DNA of 64,000 nucleotides from Maricaulis maris (GCF_036322705.1 NZ_AP027270.1:3078399-3142398), one strand, 5' to 3'. Shown: positions 22,059 to 32,017, counted from the first letter of the stretch. Translations and numbers: made by a program. The notes: generated by a model from the letters alone, not told the origin.

Positions 22059-23671
22059 TGCGGCGTCTCCACCTCCTTGTCTGGTGGCCACGAACCTGGC
22101 TGGCAAGCCGCAATGGGTGGCGTCCGCGCATTGCCCTGCTGCTCGCGGGCCTTTTCAGCGCCCTTTCTCTGGCCCCCTTGCATATCGTACCGGCGCTGAT
22201 GCTGGGGCTGTGGGTCCTGTTTGCGTCCCTCGACGGGTCGCGACGCCTTGACCGCCCCGTGCGAAGCGCCTTTCTGCGCGGTTTCTTGTTCGGGTTCGGC
22301 TACTTCATCGCCGGCATGGCCTGGGTGGTCTACGCCTTTCTGACCCGCGGCAATGGTGTCGAAGTGCTGGCCCCCCTTGCCCTGCCGGCGCTTGCCGCCC
22401 TGATGGCCGTGTTCTGGGGGTTGGGCGCCGCGCTCTATGTGCTGATCGCGCCCCGCTCGGTCTGGCGGGTGTTGGTGTTTGCCGTGGCGCTGGCCTTTGC
22501 CGAGTGGCTGCGGGGGCATCTGTTCGGCGGTCTGCCCTGGAACTTGCCGGCCTATGTCTGGCCGGCGGGGGGACTGGTCAGCCAGACGGCATCCTGGTTT
22601 GGCGTTTACGGTCTCAGCCTGCTGACAATCTTCGTGCTGACGGCTCCGCTGCTGGCGATCGCGCCGCGTCTCGAACTCGGACGCTCATTGCCGACCTTTG
22701 CGGCATTGACCATTTCCGCCATTGTTCTGGCAACCGGAGCGATCCGGCTGGCGGCCAGCGCGCCGGACGACGTGCCCGGAGTGACGATCCGTCTGGTTCA
22801 GGCCGGGATCCCGCAATCGCAGAAATGGGGCGATGGCGGTGCGGCGTTGACGCGTGACCGCTATCTCGCGCTGACGGCCCGCCCCGGCATCGACGCGGTG
22901 ACGCACGTCGTCTGGCCGGAAGGCGCCCTGCCGACATTCATGCTCGAGGACGGCGCCACCCTGGCCCGGATCGGCGACATTCTGGCCAATGGTCAGGCCT
23001 TGCTGGCAGGCGTGAACCGGCGGGCATCGAGTGGCGAAGCGCTTAGTTATTACAATACCTTGGCATCGCTGCACTATGAGTCCGGAACACCGCGTATTTC
23101 GGCGCTTTACGACAAGGTGCGCCTGACTCCCTTCGGCGAGTTCACACCCTTGGCCGGGCTGATGGCGATGACCGGTATCCCGGCGCTTCAGGATCTTGCG
23201 CGGTATCAGTTCTCACCGGGTCCGGGGTCGCAGGTGCTTGATGTTCCCGGTGCCCCGCGCATGCTGCCGCTGATCTGCTATGAAGCGATCTTCCCGGACT
23301 TCGTGCGGTCATCCGACGAGCGCGCCGCGTGGATCTATAACCTGTCCAATGATGCCTGGTTCGGACCGTCGTCCGGCCCGCGCCAGCATTTCAACCAGGC
23401 CAGCTATCGCAGTATTGAGAGTGGCCTGCCGATGGTGCGCTCGGCCGCGCTGGGCGTGTCCGGTGTTGTCGATGCCCTCGGACGGCCGCTGGTCACGCTG
23501 GATCCCAGTGCCGAAGGTGTCCGCGATGTGGCTTTGCCAGGCAGCCTGGGTCGCACCCCCTACTCGTTTTGGGGCGATGGGCCTTTCCTGACCTTCTGCC
23601 TGCTCGTCCTCATCGGAATGGCGTGGCAACAATATCGTGAAGCGCGGATCGCGCGGGCCACCCATTCGTGA
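22058..23671 (+). CDS. lnt: Apolipoprotein N-acyltransferase
   Basis: 537 residues: an N-terminal block of about 6-7 membrane helices and a periplasmic carbon-nitrogen hydrolase domain with the catalytic triad Glu (in WPEGALPTF), Lys (in YDKVRLTPFGEF) and Cys (in LICYEAIFPD), then one last helix. It adds the third acyl chain to the N-terminal Cys of lipoproteins, the final step of their maturation. It is the last gene of the miaB-phoH-ybeY-corC-lnt run. Confidence 0.96.
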   Translation: MRRLHLLVWWPRTWLASRNGWRPRIALLLAGLFSALSLAPLHIVPALMLGLWVLFASLDGSRRLDRPVRSAFLRGFLFGFGYFIAGMAWVVYAFLTRGNGVEVLAPLALPALAALMAVFWGLGAALYVLIAPRSVWRVLVFAVALAFAEWLRGHLFGGLPWNLPAYVWPAGGLVSQTASWFGVYGLSLLTIFVLTAPLLAIAPRLELGRSLPTFAALTISAIVLATGAIRLAASAPDDVPGVTIRLVQAGIPQSQKWGDGGAALTRDRYLALTARPGIDAVTHVVWPEGALPTFMLEDGATLARIGDILANGQALLAGVNRRASSGEALSYYNTLASLHYESGTPRISALYDKVRLTPFGEFTPLAGLMAMTGIPALQDLARYQFSPGPGSQVLDVPGAPRMLPLICYEAIFPDFVRSSDERAAWIYNLSNDAWFGPSSGPRQHFNQASYRSIESGLPMVRSAALGVSGVVDALGRPLVTLDPSAEGVRDVALPGSLGRTPYSFWGDGPFLTFCLLVLIGMAWQQYREARIARATHS

Positions 23672-23757
23672 AGCAAGTTGTTTAGGTGCCGCCCTTCGGT
23701 TGTGCTACGATACTGTCTCTACCCGACACTTTCGCTCAACCCGAATGAGGTGACTCA

Positions 23758-24180
23758 ATGCCGAAGGTGAATCCTCGCGGCCCCAATCCAATTGATATTC
23801 ATGTTGGTTCCCGTATCCGGCTGCGGCGGCAACTGCTCAAGATGAGCCAGGAAAAGCTGGGCGATGATCTCGGCGTCACCTTCCAGCAAGTGCAGAAATA
23901 CGAGCGCGGTGCCAATCGTGTCGGCGCCAGCCGCCTGTATCGCATGTCCCGCGTCCTTGAAGTCCCGGTCCAGTTCTTCTTTGAGGGCATGGGTGAGCAA
24001 TCGACCGCCACCGGCATGGCCGAGGGCGATCAGACGCCGATCGTCTATGACTTCATCCAGAGTAGCGATGGGGTCTCGCTGGCGGAGTCCTTCTCCCGGA
24101 TCAAGGACCCCAAGGTCCGCCGCCGTGTTCTGGAACTGGTCCGCACGCTGGCCGAGGACGACCAGGCGACCCGGTCCTGA
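23758..24180 (+). CDS. Xre-family helix-turn-helix transcription regulator
   Basis: 140 residues. The DNA-binding domain spans about 17-75: IRLRRQLLKMSQEKLGDDLGV, then FQQVQKYERGANRVGASRLYRM, which is the classic Cro/CI helix-turn-helix. The C-terminal part (LAESFSRIKDPKVRRRVLELVRTLAED) is helical and conserved in a group of alphaproteobacterial regulators found beside trmB or metK. In Caulobacter the gene between this regulator and trmB is metK; here metK is absent. Its targets are not known to me. Confidence 0.88.
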   Translation: MPKVNPRGPNPIDIHVGSRIRLRRQLLKMSQEKLGDDLGVTFQQVQKYERGANRVGASRLYRMSRVLEVPVQFFFEGMGEQSTATGMAEGDQTPIVYDFIQSSDGVSLAESFSRIKDPKVRRRVLELVRTLAEDDQATRS

Positions 24181-24233
24181 GCCGCTGACTTTCACGGTGC
24201 ATCTGGCTCCGGAAAGCGTTAAACCCGCGCCCC

Positions 24234-24920
24234 ATGACGAATGAGACGCCTGATACTCCCGCTTTTCGCCTGTTCGGGCGCGCCCAGGGCAAACCTCTCT
24301 CCGCGCGCCAGCAGGGCCTCGTGGATACACTTCTGCCCCGGATTGGTCTGCCGTCTGACGGCTTGATTGATCCGGCGGCCTTGCTGCCGGCCTGCGACGT
24401 CCAGGTACTGGAAATCGGTTTTGGCGGTGGTGAGCATCTTGTTGCCCAGGCAGCGGCGCGTCCGCTGGCCGGTTTCATCGGAATCGAGCCGTTTCTCAAT
24501 GGCGTGGCCAAGGCCCTGACCGCAATTGATGCGGACGGTTTGGACAATGTGCGCCTGGCGCGGGCCGATGCCCGCGAAATCCTGCCCCGGTTCGAAACCG
24601 CCTGCCTTGACCAGATCTATCTGCTTTTCCCGGACCCTTGGCACAAGAAACGCCACGCCAAACGGCGCTTCGTCCAGCCGGAAACCCGAGACCAGTTTGC
24701 CCGTCTGCTGAAGCCCGGGGGCCGGCTGCGCATTGCGACCGACGTCAAATCCTATGCCGATCACTGCATGATCGAACTGACTGGCGATGTGCGGTTCGCC
24801 TGGCAAGCCGGAAACGCTGGTGACTGGCGTCAGCCGCCTGCGGACCACATCACAACCCGCTATGAAACCAAGAATTTGGGCGACTGTGCTCCGGTCTTCA
24901 TGGACTTCGTGCGGGTCTGA
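24234..24920 (+). CDS. trmB: tRNA (guanine-N7-)-methyltransferase
   Basis: 228 residues. SAM-binding motif I is [12 protein letters not shown], and the TrmB signature [17 protein letters not shown] is exact. It methylates G46 of tRNAs. It lies 53 bases after the Xre regulator and ends 14 bases before the candidate promoter of the rimP-nusA operon. Confidence 0.96.
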   Translation: MTNETPDTPAFRLFGRAQGKPLSARQQGLVDTLLPRIGLPSDGLIDPAALLPACDVQVLEIGFGGGEHLVAQAAARPLAGFIGIEPFLNGVAKALTAIDADGLDNVRLARADAREILPRFETACLDQIYLLFPDPWHKKRHAKRRFVQPETRDQFARLLKPGGRLRIATDVKSYADHCMIELTGDVRFAWQAGNAGDWRQPPADHITTRYETKNLGDCAPVFMDFVRV

Positions 24921-24934
24921 CAGACTCAGCCGTC

Positions 24935-24963
24935 TTGCCAATCCGGCCAGCTCGGCGTATAAG
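24935..24963 (+). promoter_or_regulatory. Candidate sigma-70-type promoter for rimP-nusA-infB
   Basis: TTGCCA (24935-24940) and TATAAG (24958-24963) are separated by exactly 17 bases. A start near 24970 would give an ~88-base leader before the rimP TTG. Position and spacing fit; the match is by eye only. Confidence 0.5.
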
Positions 24964-24980
24964 GCGGCTCACTACAAGTT

Positions 24981-25033
24981 CGATTGCATCGGATGATGCA
25001 TTCGAGCGGTCGCCCACGGCGGCCGCTCTTTTT
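24981..25033 (+). promoter_or_regulatory. rimP-nusA leader: two hairpins, the second a terminator-like attenuator
   Basis: Hairpin 1 (24981-25004) has TGCATC/GATGCA around a GGAT loop, with three more outer pairs after one mismatch. Hairpin 2 (25004-25028) pairs an 11-base arm GAGCGGTCGCC with GGCGGCCGCTC (one T-G wobble) around a 3-base loop and is followed by five Ts (25029-25033): a textbook intrinsic terminator, only ~25 bases before the rimP start. Terminator-type leaders upstream of rimP have been predicted in other alphaproteobacteria. A premature terminator here suggests the operon's antitermination factor NusA, or ribosome status, feeds back on its own expression; that part is inference. 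Confidence 0.6.
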
Positions 25034-25057
25034 GTTTCTGCAGACGGGGCCGACGCC

Positions 25058-25594
25058 TTGAAGACAAAGTCGCCACAGGATGATCGCATCCTTGCCCTCG
25101 CCGAGCCGGTTGCCGCCGATCTCGCGCTTGAGGTTGTGCGTGTCCGTATCATGTCGGGCAAGCGCCCACGGCTCCAGATCATGGCCGACCGTCTCAACGG
25201 AACCGGGATCGAAGTCGAGGATTGCGCACGGTTTTCGCGCGCGCTGTCCGAGATCTTCGAGGTCGAGGATCCGGTGTCCGGCGAATATGACCTTGAGGTC
25301 TCCTCACCGGGTATTGATCGGCCGCTGACCACGCTGGCGCATTTCGCGCGCTGGGAAGGCAATGAAGCCAAGATTGAACTGGATCGCCTCGCCGAGGGCC
25401 GCAAGCGCTTTCGCGGCATCCTGGCCGGTGTCGAGGACGGCAATGTCGGGCTCGACATGGATGGCGAAGACGACACCACGATGATCCCGTTCGACTGGAT
25501 CGTTGAGGCCAAACTGGTTTTGACAGACGCCTTGATCGAGGCGGATTTGAAAGCGCGGGGCGCCGGCCCTGCGACGACTGAAGGAGACGAATGA
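25058..25594 (+). CDS. rimP: Ribosome maturation factor RimP
   Basis: 178 residues from the TTG at 25058. RimP N-domain (EPVAADLALEVVRVRIMSG, ... DCARFSRALSEIFEVEDPVSGEYDLEVSSPGIDRPL) and C-terminal SH3-like domain (FRGILAGVEDGNVGLDMDGED) are present. It binds the pre-30S subunit near S12. The open frame continues upstream to 24935, but that would cover the promoter and terminator hairpin, and the conserved region starts near 25075, so TTG is preferred. It begins the rimP-nusA-ylxR-infB operon. Confidence 0.9.
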   Translation: MKTKSPQDDRILALAEPVAADLALEVVRVRIMSGKRPRLQIMADRLNGTGIEVEDCARFSRALSEIFEVEDPVSGEYDLEVSSPGIDRPLTTLAHFARWEGNEAKIELDRLAEGRKRFRGILAGVEDGNVGLDMDGEDDTTMIPFDWIVEAKLVLTDALIEADLKARGAGPATTEGDE

Positions 25595-25625
25595 TGTCGC
25601 TGTTCAACACAACGGGGACCACCCG

Positions 25626-27344
25626 ATGAGCATTGGTGTTAGTGCAAACCGTCTGGAACTGCTGCAGATCGCCCGTGCGGTCGCGGCAGAGAAGTCCATC
25701 GATGAATCGATCGTGATCGAGGCCATCGAGGAAGCCCTCCAGAAGGCAGCGCGCTCCCGTTACGGGGCCGAAAACGACATCCGCGCCAAGATCGACCCGA
25801 AGACGGGTGAACTGGCGCTGACCCGCAATATGACGGTCGTGGAAGAGGTCGAGAATGACAGCCAGGAGCTGTCACTTGCCGACGCCAGGAAGATCGACAA
25901 GACCGCGGAAATCGGCACCGTCTTCTCTGATGAGCTGCCGCCGATCGAGTTCGGTCGCGTTGCGTCCCAGACCGCGAAGCAGGTCATCACGCAGAAGGTT
26001 CGCGAAGCCGAACGCCAGCGTCAGTTCGTCGAGTACAAGGATCGTGTCGGCGAAATCATCTCCGGCATCGTCAAGCGCGTCGAATACGGCAATGTGATCA
26101 TCGATCTCGGCCGCGCCGAGGGCATCATCCGCCGCGCCGACGGCATTCCGCGTGAAAACTTGCAGAACAACGAACGCGTCCGCGCCTACATCTATGATGT
26201 TCGCGAGGAAGTCCGCGGCCCGCAGATTTTCCTGTCGCGCGCCCACCCGGACTTCATGGCCGCCTTGTTCGCGCAGGAAGTGCCGGAAGTGTACGAAGGC
26301 ATTATCGAAATTCCGTCGGTTGCTCGCGACCCCGGTTCCCGGGCCAAGATTGCGGTCATCTCCAATGACGGCTCGATCGATCCGGTTGGTGCCTGCGTCG
26401 GTATGCGCGGTTCGCGCGTTCAGGCCGTCGTGTCCGAACTCGCCGGCGAGAAGATCGATATCATCCCGTGGTCGGACGATCCGGCGACCTTCATCGTCAA
26501 CGCCCTGCAGCCGGCTGAAGTGGCCAAGGTCGTTCTCGACGAGGAAGACCAGCGGATTGAAGTTGTTGTACCCGACGAGCAGCTGTCGCTGGCGATCGGG
26601 CGTCGCGGCCAGAATGTCCGCCTCGCCTCGCAGTTGACCGGCTGGTCGATCGACATCCTGACCGAGGAAGAAGAGTCCGAGCGCCGGCAGAAGGAATTCG
26701 CCGAGCGGACCCAACTCTTCATCGCCGCCCTTGATGTTGACGAGGTCATTGCCCAACTGCTGGCTACGGAAGGCTTCACCGACGTCGAAGACCTGGCCTA
26801 TGTCGATCTTGGCGAAATCGCCGCCATCGAGGGCTTTGACGACGACACGGCAGAAGAGATCCAGGCCCGTGCCCGCGATTACCTTGACCGTCTTGCCGCC
26901 GAGCAGGATGCCAAGCGCAAGGAGCTGGGTGTCGAGGACGACGTGCTCGAGGTCGAGGGTGTCCTCCTCGCCATGGGCGTCAAGTTCGGTGAGAACGACG
27001 TCAAGACTGTCGACGATCTCGCCGGTCTGGTGACCGACGACCTGCGTGGCTGGTTTGAAACCAAGAATGGCGAGCGCGTGCGTGAGCCGGGTATCCTGGA
27101 AGAGTTCAATCTCTCCTCCGAGGATGCAGAGATGATGATCATGCGCGCCCGCGTCGCGGCGGGCTGGATCTCGGAAGAGGACCTGCCGCAGCGCGAAGTC
27201 GTTGAGGACGAAATCGACGAGGCCGCCCAGGCATTCAATGTCGAGGACATGGATCTGGCGGCGCTGGATGCCGAAGCCGAGGCTCTCGGCCTCGACCTCG
27301 ACGCCGAGCTGCCGGAAGAAGACGAGGAGACGCAGGCTGACTAG
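25626..27344 (+). CDS. nusA: Transcription termination/antitermination factor NusA
   Basis: 572 residues. N-terminal RNA polymerase-binding domain (to ~130), S1 domain (~135-200, [20 protein letters not shown]), two KH domains (KH1 with [20 protein letters not shown]2 with [19 protein letters not shown]) and two C-terminal helix-hairpin-helix acidic repeats ending in a strongly acidic tail. The C-terminal repeats are found in proteobacterial NusA and bind alpha-CTD or lambda N. It controls pausing, termination and antitermination. Confidence 0.97.
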   Translation: MSIGVSANRLELLQIARAVAAEKSIDESIVIEAIEEALQKAARSRYGAENDIRAKIDPKTGELALTRNMTVVEEVENDSQELSLADARKIDKTAEIGTVFSDELPPIEFGRVASQTAKQVITQKVREAERQRQFVEYKDRVGEIISGIVKRVEYGNVIIDLGRAEGIIRRADGIPRENLQNNERVRAYIYDVREEVRGPQIFLSRAHPDFMAALFAQEVPEVYEGIIEIPSVARDPGSRAKIAVISNDGSIDPVGACVGMRGSRVQAVVSELAGEKIDIIPWSDDPATFIVNALQPAEVAKVVLDEEDQRIEVVVPDEQLSLAIGRRGQNVRLASQLTGWSIDILTEEEESERRQKEFAERTQLFIAALDVDEVIAQLLATEGFTDVEDLAYVDLGEIAAIEGFDDDTAEEIQARARDYLDRLAAEQDAKRKELGVEDDVLEVEGVLLAMGVKFGENDVKTVDDLAGLVTDDLRGWFETKNGERVREPGILEEFNLSSEDAEMMIMRARVAAGWISEEDLPQREVVEDEIDEAAQAFNVEDMDLAALDAEAEALGLDLDAELPEEDEETQAD

Positions 27345-27357
27345 CCCAAGGGCCAGC

Positions 27358-27945
27358 TTGTCCCGGGAACGGCGTTGTGTTGCCACGGGCGAGGTTCGCG
27401 ACGAAGCGGACCTCATCCGGATGGCCCTTGGGCCAGGCAATCAGCTGGTTCCCGACCTCGCTGCGAAGCTGCCGGGCCGGGGGGCCTGGATCAGCGCGGA
27501 GCGGGATCTGATACAGAAGGCGGTCAAGAAGTCCGCCTTCAACCGGGCCTTCGGGTGTCCGGTGAACATGCCGGAAGACCTGCCGGGCCTCATTGAGGGT
27601 CAGCTGGTCGCACGGGCGCTGAACCTGATGGGGCTGGCGCGTCGTTCCGGTGATCTGGCGGTGGGTTATGACGCGGTGCGTCTTGCGCTCAAGGCCGGAA
27701 AGCCGGCCTGGCGCATCGAAGCGTCAGACGGTGCCGAGGATGGGCGGTCCAAGCTGGACCGGCTGGCCTTCGCGGCCTGGGGCGATGTCCCGGTCGCCGG
27801 ATGTTTTACGGCGGAAGCCGTCGGTGACGCGCTGGGGCGCGGGCCGGTGGTTCACGCCAGCATGTCGACGGGTTCGCAAGCGCGGGCTTTTTCGACAGTC
27901 ATGCGGAAGCTTTCGGGCTTCCGGCCGCTCGTCCCGCAAGGATGA
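27358..27945 (+). CDS. YlxR (DUF448) RNA-binding protein with L7Ae-like C-terminus
   Basis: 195 residues from the TTG at 27358, which has AAGGG 5 bases upstream. The N-terminal YlxR domain has the RERRCVATGEV start and PGRGAWIS motif; the second half (LVARALNLMGLARRSGDLAVGYDAV) matches the L7Ae/L30e-like RNA-binding fold often fused to YlxR in alphaproteobacteria. It sits between nusA and infB, as in most bacteria, and likely acts in transcription or ribosome assembly. The reading frame is open far upstream, overlapping nusA, but that part is not protein-like. Confidence 0.85.
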   Translation: MSRERRCVATGEVRDEADLIRMALGPGNQLVPDLAAKLPGRGAWISAERDLIQKAVKKSAFNRAFGCPVNMPEDLPGLIEGQLVARALNLMGLARRSGDLAVGYDAVRLALKAGKPAWRIEASDGAEDGRSKLDRLAFAAWGDVPVAGCFTAEAVGDALGRGPVVHASMSTGSQARAFSTVMRKLSGFRPLVPQG

Positions 27946-28097
27946 CGTGCGGAGATTGCCGCGTTAGCGGTTGATATCGGCCTTGAGCTGGCTAGTTTAG
28001 CGAGCCTTCAGGCCGGGCAGTGGTTTGAACAGTGCGGATTTCCGGCATTCGGCTACCGGAAGGCCCCGCGGAACGAAAGCCGATTTGGAAGGCTCGT

Positions 28098-30680
28098 ATG
28101 AGCGACGCAGACGACAACAACTCCTCCGGCCGCCGGCCGCTCTCTCTGAAACGCACCGGCGGTGGCACCGTGCAGCAAAGCTTTGCGCGCGGCCGCTCCA
28201 AGGCGGTCGTTGTGGAGAAGAAGCGCAAGCGCGTGGCAACGCCGGCCAAGGATGGTGGTCCCGGTGGCAAGCAGGGTGGAGGCGCCAAGAGTGGCGAATC
28301 CGCACTCGCCGCCAAGGCCCGCCAGCTGGGCCTGTCCGAAGAGGAACTCGTTTCGCGCCAGCGGGCGATTGCCCGGGCTCGTGCCGAGGCCGCCGATCGT
28401 GAAGCCCAGAAGAAGCAGGCCGACGCAGCCATGGAGCAGCGCGCTGCCGATGAGCGTCGCCAGCTTGACGAACAGCGCGAGCGGGAAGCCCGTGAGGTTC
28501 GTGAAGCCGAGGATGCCGCCCGCAAGGCGATCGAGGACGAGGCGCGCCTGAAGGCCGAAGCTGAAGCCGCGACAGCCGCCAAGGACAGTGGCCGCAAGCG
28601 CGATGACGAACCGCGTCGTCGTCCTGCCGTCAAGGACGAGAAGCGTACACCGGAGCTTGCTCCGATGGACGATGCCAGTGCCCTCGAAGCGCTTGGCGGA
28701 CGCGTCAAGCGCAAGGGCGGAGCCGCAGGCCCCGGCCCGGCCGCGAAGCAGCAGCCGGCCCGGGCCAAGACCGACAATCGTCGTCGCGGCAAGCTGACCA
28801 TCCAGAATATCCTGGAAGGTGATGAGGAGCGCCAGCGCTCGCTCGCTTCGGTGCGTCGTGCCCGCGAACGTGAAAAGCAACGCCGCCAGGATACGTCCGG
28901 CGGTCGCGACAAGATCGAACGCGAAGTCGTTGTCCCGGAGGCGATCACGGTCGCTGATCTGGCCAACCGCATGGCCGAACGGTCTGTCGACGTCATCAAA
29001 TACCTGATGAAGCAGGGCCAGATGGTCCGCATGAACGACGTGCTCGACGCCGACACCGCCGAGCTGGTGGTCGAGGATTTCGGGCATATCGTGAAGCGCG
29101 TCTCTGAAGCCGATGTCGAAGAGGGCTTCATCGCCGATGACGACGTTGACGAGGCCAAGCAGCCCCGCGCGCCGGTCATCGCGGTCATGGGCCATGTCGA
29201 CCACGGCAAGACCTCGCTGCTCGATGCCCTGCGGTCAACGGACACGGCGTCCGGTGAAGCCGGTGGTATCACGCAGCACATCGGTGCCTACCAGGTGCAG
29301 CTCAAGGGCGGTGAAAAGATCACCTTCCTCGACACGCCCGGCCACGCGGCCTTCTCGGCCATGCGGTCGCGCGGCGCCATGGCAACCGATATCGTGATCC
29401 TTGTGGTCGCCGCGGATGATTCCGTGAAGCCGCAGACGATCGAGGCGATCCATCACGCCAAGGCGGCCGGAACGCCGATCATTGTCGCCGTCAACAAGAT
29501 CGACAAGCACGAAGCCAATCCGCAGAAAGTCCTGACGGATCTGCTGCAGCACGAGATCGTCGTCGAGGCGATGTCGGGTGAAGTCCAGTCGGTCAATGTC
29601 TCTGCCAAGACCGGTGACGGCCTCGACGAGCTGACCGAGGCGATCAACCTGCAGGCCGAATTGCTCGACCTGAAGGCCAATCCCGAGCGCAGCGCCGAAG
29701 GTGTGGTGATCGAGAGCCAGGTCGACAAGGGTCGCGGCCCGGTTGCGACCCTGCTGGTCCGTCGAGGAACCCTGAAGCGCGGTGACATTCTTGTCGCCGG
29801 TGCCCAGTGGGGCCGTGTCCGTGCGCTCGTCAATGAGCGCGGCCAACAGCTTGATGATGCCGGTCCGTCGGTCCCGGTCGAAATCCTCGGTCTCGACGGC
29901 GCGCCGGATCCGGGTGAAGTCTTCGCCGTCGTGGACAGCGAGTCCCGGGCCCGTGAGATTGCCGACTATCGTCAGCGCAAGGGTCGCGAAGCGTCCGGTG
30001 CGTCGGCCAGCTCGGGCGCCTCGCTCGAGCAGATGATGGCGCGTCTCAAGCAGGATGCGACCCAGGAAATGCCGCTGCTCATCAAGTCGGATGTCCAGGG
30101 GTCTGCGGAAGCGATCAAGCAGTCGCTCGAGAAAATCGGCAATGAGGAAGTCCGGGCCCGCGTCATTCGCGCTGCACCGGGTGGTGTCAACGAGAGCGAT
30201 GTTCTCCTGGCCAAGTCCTCGGGCGCCCCGGTCTTCGCCTTCAACGTCCGTGCCAACAAGCAGGCCCGGGCCCTCGCCGAGCGCGAAGGTGTCGAGATCC
30301 GCTACTACTCGGTCATCTATGATGTCATCGACGATGTGCGGAACACGATGGAAGGCATGCTGGCCCCGGAGAAGCGCGAGAATTTCATCGGTTACGCCGA
30401 AATTCTCGAGGTCTTCAACATCACCAAGACCGGCAAGGTTGCCGGGTGCCGGATTACCGAAGGCACCGTCAAGCGCGGTTGCGGCGTTCGCCTGCTGCGC
30501 GACGACACTGTGTTGCACGAAGGCAAGCTCAAGACGCTCAAGCGCTTCAAGGATGAAGTGCCGGAGGTCAAGTCGGGCATGGAGTGCGGCATGGCGTTCG
30601 AGCGCTATGAAGACCTGCAGAAGGGCGATCAGATCGAGTGTTTCGAAGTGATCGAAGTCGCGCGCAAGCTCGAAGCCTGA
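28098..30680 (+). CDS. infB: Translation initiation factor IF-2
   Basis: 860 residues from the ATG at 28098. The N-terminal third is low-complexity and charged, with a long Ala/Glu/Arg helix (about 75-160), followed by an IF2_N domain. The G domain has G1 [10 protein letters not shown]3 DTPGH and G4 NKID, then domains II-IV. IF-2 places initiator tRNA on the 30S subunit and drives subunit joining. The 152-base gap after the YlxR gene has only a weak hairpin (28040-28061). A strong terminator follows, separating it from rbfA, which is usually its direct partner. Confidence 0.97.
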   Translation: MSDADDNNSSGRRPLSLKRTGGGTVQQSFARGRSKAVVVEKKRKRVATPAKDGGPGGKQGGGAKSGESALAAKARQLGLSEEELVSRQRAIARARAEAADREAQKKQADAAMEQRAADERRQLDEQREREAREVREAEDAARKAIEDEARLKAEAEAATAAKDSGRKRDDEPRRRPAVKDEKRTPELAPMDDASALEALGGRVKRKGGAAGPGPAAKQQPARAKTDNRRRGKLTIQNILEGDEERQRSLASVRRAREREKQRRQDTSGGRDKIEREVVVPEAITVADLANRMAERSVDVIKYLMKQGQMVRMNDVLDADTAELVVEDFGHIVKRVSEADVEEGFIADDDVDEAKQPRAPVIAVMGHVDHGKTSLLDALRSTDTASGEAGGITQHIGAYQVQLKGGEKITFLDTPGHAAFSAMRSRGAMATDIVILVVAADDSVKPQTIEAIHHAKAAGTPIIVAVNKIDKHEANPQKVLTDLLQHEIVVEAMSGEVQSVNVSAKTGDGLDELTEAINLQAELLDLKANPERSAEGVVIESQVDKGRGPVATLLVRRGTLKRGDILVAGAQWGRVRALVNERGQQLDDAGPSVPVEILGLDGAPDPGEVFAVVDSESRAREIADYRQRKGREASGASASSGASLEQMMARLKQDATQEMPLLIKSDVQGSAEAIKQSLEKIGNEEVRARVIRAAPGGVNESDVLLAKSSGAPVFAFNVRANKQARALAEREGVEIRYYSVIYDVIDDVRNTMEGMLAPEKRENFIGYAEILEVFNITKTGKVAGCRITEGTVKRGCGVRLLRDDTVLHEGKLKTLKRFKDEVPEVKSGMECGMAFERYEDLQKGDQIECFEVIEVARKLEA

Positions 30681-30702
30681 TAGCCGGATCAGACCGGACA
30701 CA

Positions 30703-30734
30703 AAAAAGGGCGGTCCGATCGGGCCGCCCTTTTT
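30703..30734. terminator. Bidirectional intrinsic terminator after infB
   Basis: A 9-bp GC stem (GGGCGGTCC/GGGCCGCCC, one wobble) with a GATC loop is flanked by six As and five Ts, so it would end transcription from infB (+) and from the SnoaL-like gene (-). Confidence 0.85.
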
Positions 30735-30819
30735 CATGGTGTGGGGTCGGGCACGCCCGTCACGACAGGCGGCCCGTGTCCGATCGCAACCTGCCGGGAG
30801 GGCGGCCGCTGCTTTCGGA

Positions 30820-31344
30820 TCAGTTGTCGGTCCGTGCGGCCACAAGGCTGCGGTCCGGCGAGGCGTAGTTGGCGAAATCCTGGTGCCGGACGACCAGCCC
30901 GTCGCGAACCGTGATGACGGTGACCTGTTGTGACCGCCAGCGAAAGTTCTGGCCTTCGGTCTCGGTCGGGTAGAGCGCGTTCACATGCCCGATGAAGACC
31001 ACCCGGCTGTTTGAGGTGAATACCTCGTCCCATTCGAAACCGAATTCGATCGGATGGTAGGTCTCGACGAACTCGGTCAACAGGGTGATCAGGGATTCTC
31101 GCCCGGTGCCGACAAAACCGGTTTCGCCGTGTTCGTCATCCTCGGCCGTGGGGTCGGTGAACTCGGCATCTTCGGCGAGCAGCGCGGCCATGGCCTCGAG
31201 GTCAATTGCCGAATAATGGCCCATATAGGCGCGCGCGACAGCCTCTGCGGCTTCGTTGGCGGCCCCTTGCGCCTGCACGCCCGGGACGAGGGCAATGGCC
31301 GCCGTCAGTGCGGATATCATCAGAACAGAAAATCGGATCGTCAT
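30820..31344 (-). CDS. Secreted SnoaL-like (NTF2-fold) protein
   Basis: 174 residues with a signal peptide (cleavage likely after VQAQ, near residue 26) and an NTF2/SnoaL-like domain: AVARAYMGHYSAIDLEAMAALLAEDAEFTDPT is the usual first helix-and-strand part, and VITVRDGLVVRHQDFANY the usual last strands. The fold is used for steroid isomerases, cyclases and small binding proteins; no catalytic residues can be assigned. A paralogue lies just upstream at 31532 in the same direction, and both sit inside the infB-rbfA gap. Confidence 0.75.
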   Translation of the reverse strand: MTIRFSVLMISALTAAIALVPGVQAQGAANEAAEAVARAYMGHYSAIDLEAMAALLAEDAEFTDPTAEDDEHGETGFVGTGRESLITLLTEFVETYHPIEFGFEWDEVFTSNSRVVFIGHVNALYPTETEGQNFRWRSQQVTVITVRDGLVVRHQDFANYASPDRSLVAARTDN

Positions 31345-31374
31345 TCTCTTGGAACTCCAGTTTTGAAAGGGTCA

Positions 31375-31466
31375 GGCCGGCGTCCCCCAGATCGTCGCTC
31401 CAGATTCTGGCCCGGGATTCTGGCTAGGGGGCTTCGGTTCGGGCTTTGCTCCCCGGGACGCCGGCC
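31375..31466. repeat. 12-bp perfect inverted repeat in the gap between the two SnoaL-like genes
   Basis: GGCCGGCGTCCC at 31375-31386 is mirrored by GGGACGCCGGCC at 31455-31466, with 68 bases between. The interior holds smaller repeats (CCAGATTCTGG, and CCCCCAG against CTAGGGGG), so the 187-base gap can fold extensively. No gene is seen in it. Function unknown; may be an RNA structure or a small palindromic element. Confidence 0.5.
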
Positions 31467-31531
31467 CGGCTCATGCCGGGGGCACAGACCCCGCATGGGC
31501 CGTTCGGAAGGGCGGTCAGGCCGCCAAAGAG

Positions 31532-32017
31532 TCAGTGCGTGGGCTGAACCCGGGTGGCGCCCGCAAAGTCGGTATAGTCCCGGTGCTCGACCACATGGTC
31601 GCCATCAACGGTCACGATCGTGGTGATCGGATAGCGGAAGGTCTGGGCGGCCTCTCCCTGTCCGTAGACCACATCGACCCGACCGATGAAGATGACCCTG
31701 TCAGACGCCTCATAGCTTCGTTCGATCTCGTAGACGCCGTGATCCATGCCCCAGGCGGCGATCCCCGACGTGATGGCATCGGGGCCACGCCATTCAATCC
31801 GCTCGGTCACGGCCTCAATGCTGAACGAGGTCGGGTCGACAAAGACGGTCTCCTCGGTCATCAGGGCGGTCATCGCGGCGAAATCCTGGCGTTGATAGGC
31901 ATCCAGCCAGGCTTCCGCGACCTCTCGGGCGCTGTTCGCCGCGGTGTCGGCGAAGGCGGGGGCAGCCAGCATGATCCCGCTGGCAATGATCAGGGGTGTT
32001 CCAAATATCTTGAGCAT
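31532..32017 (-). CDS. Secreted SnoaL-like (NTF2-fold) protein, paralogue of the next gene
   Basis: 161 residues. The start at 32017 gives a clean signal peptide (MLKIFGTPLIIASGIMLAAPAFA); the longer open frame upstream to 32188 is not protein-like. The mature part follows the same plan as the gene at 30820: a helix VAEAWLDAYQRQDFAAMTALMTEETVFVDPT, a middle VIFIGRVDVVYGQ also seen as VVFIGHVNALYPT in the paralogue, and the last strands VDGDHVVEHRDYTDFAG. The two look like a tandem duplication that has diverged. No active-site residues can be named. Confidence 0.72.
   Translation of the reverse strand: MLKIFGTPLIIASGIMLAAPAFADTAANSAREVAEAWLDAYQRQDFAAMTALMTEETVFVDPTSFSIEAVTERIEWRGPDAITSGIAAWGMDHGVYEIERSYEASDRVIFIGRVDVVYGQGEAAQTFRYPITTIVTVDGDHVVEHRDYTDFAGATRVQPTH

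Noticed and set aside
24963..25014. Possible antiterminator pairing GGCGGCTC (24963-24970) with the 5' arm of the rimP leader terminator
   Set aside because: The upstream arm lies at or before the predicted transcription start, so it would be absent from the leader unless transcripts read through from trmB.
25872..27440. Long minus-strand open frame opposite nusA
   Set aside because: Same high-GC shadow effect; nusA has full domain support.
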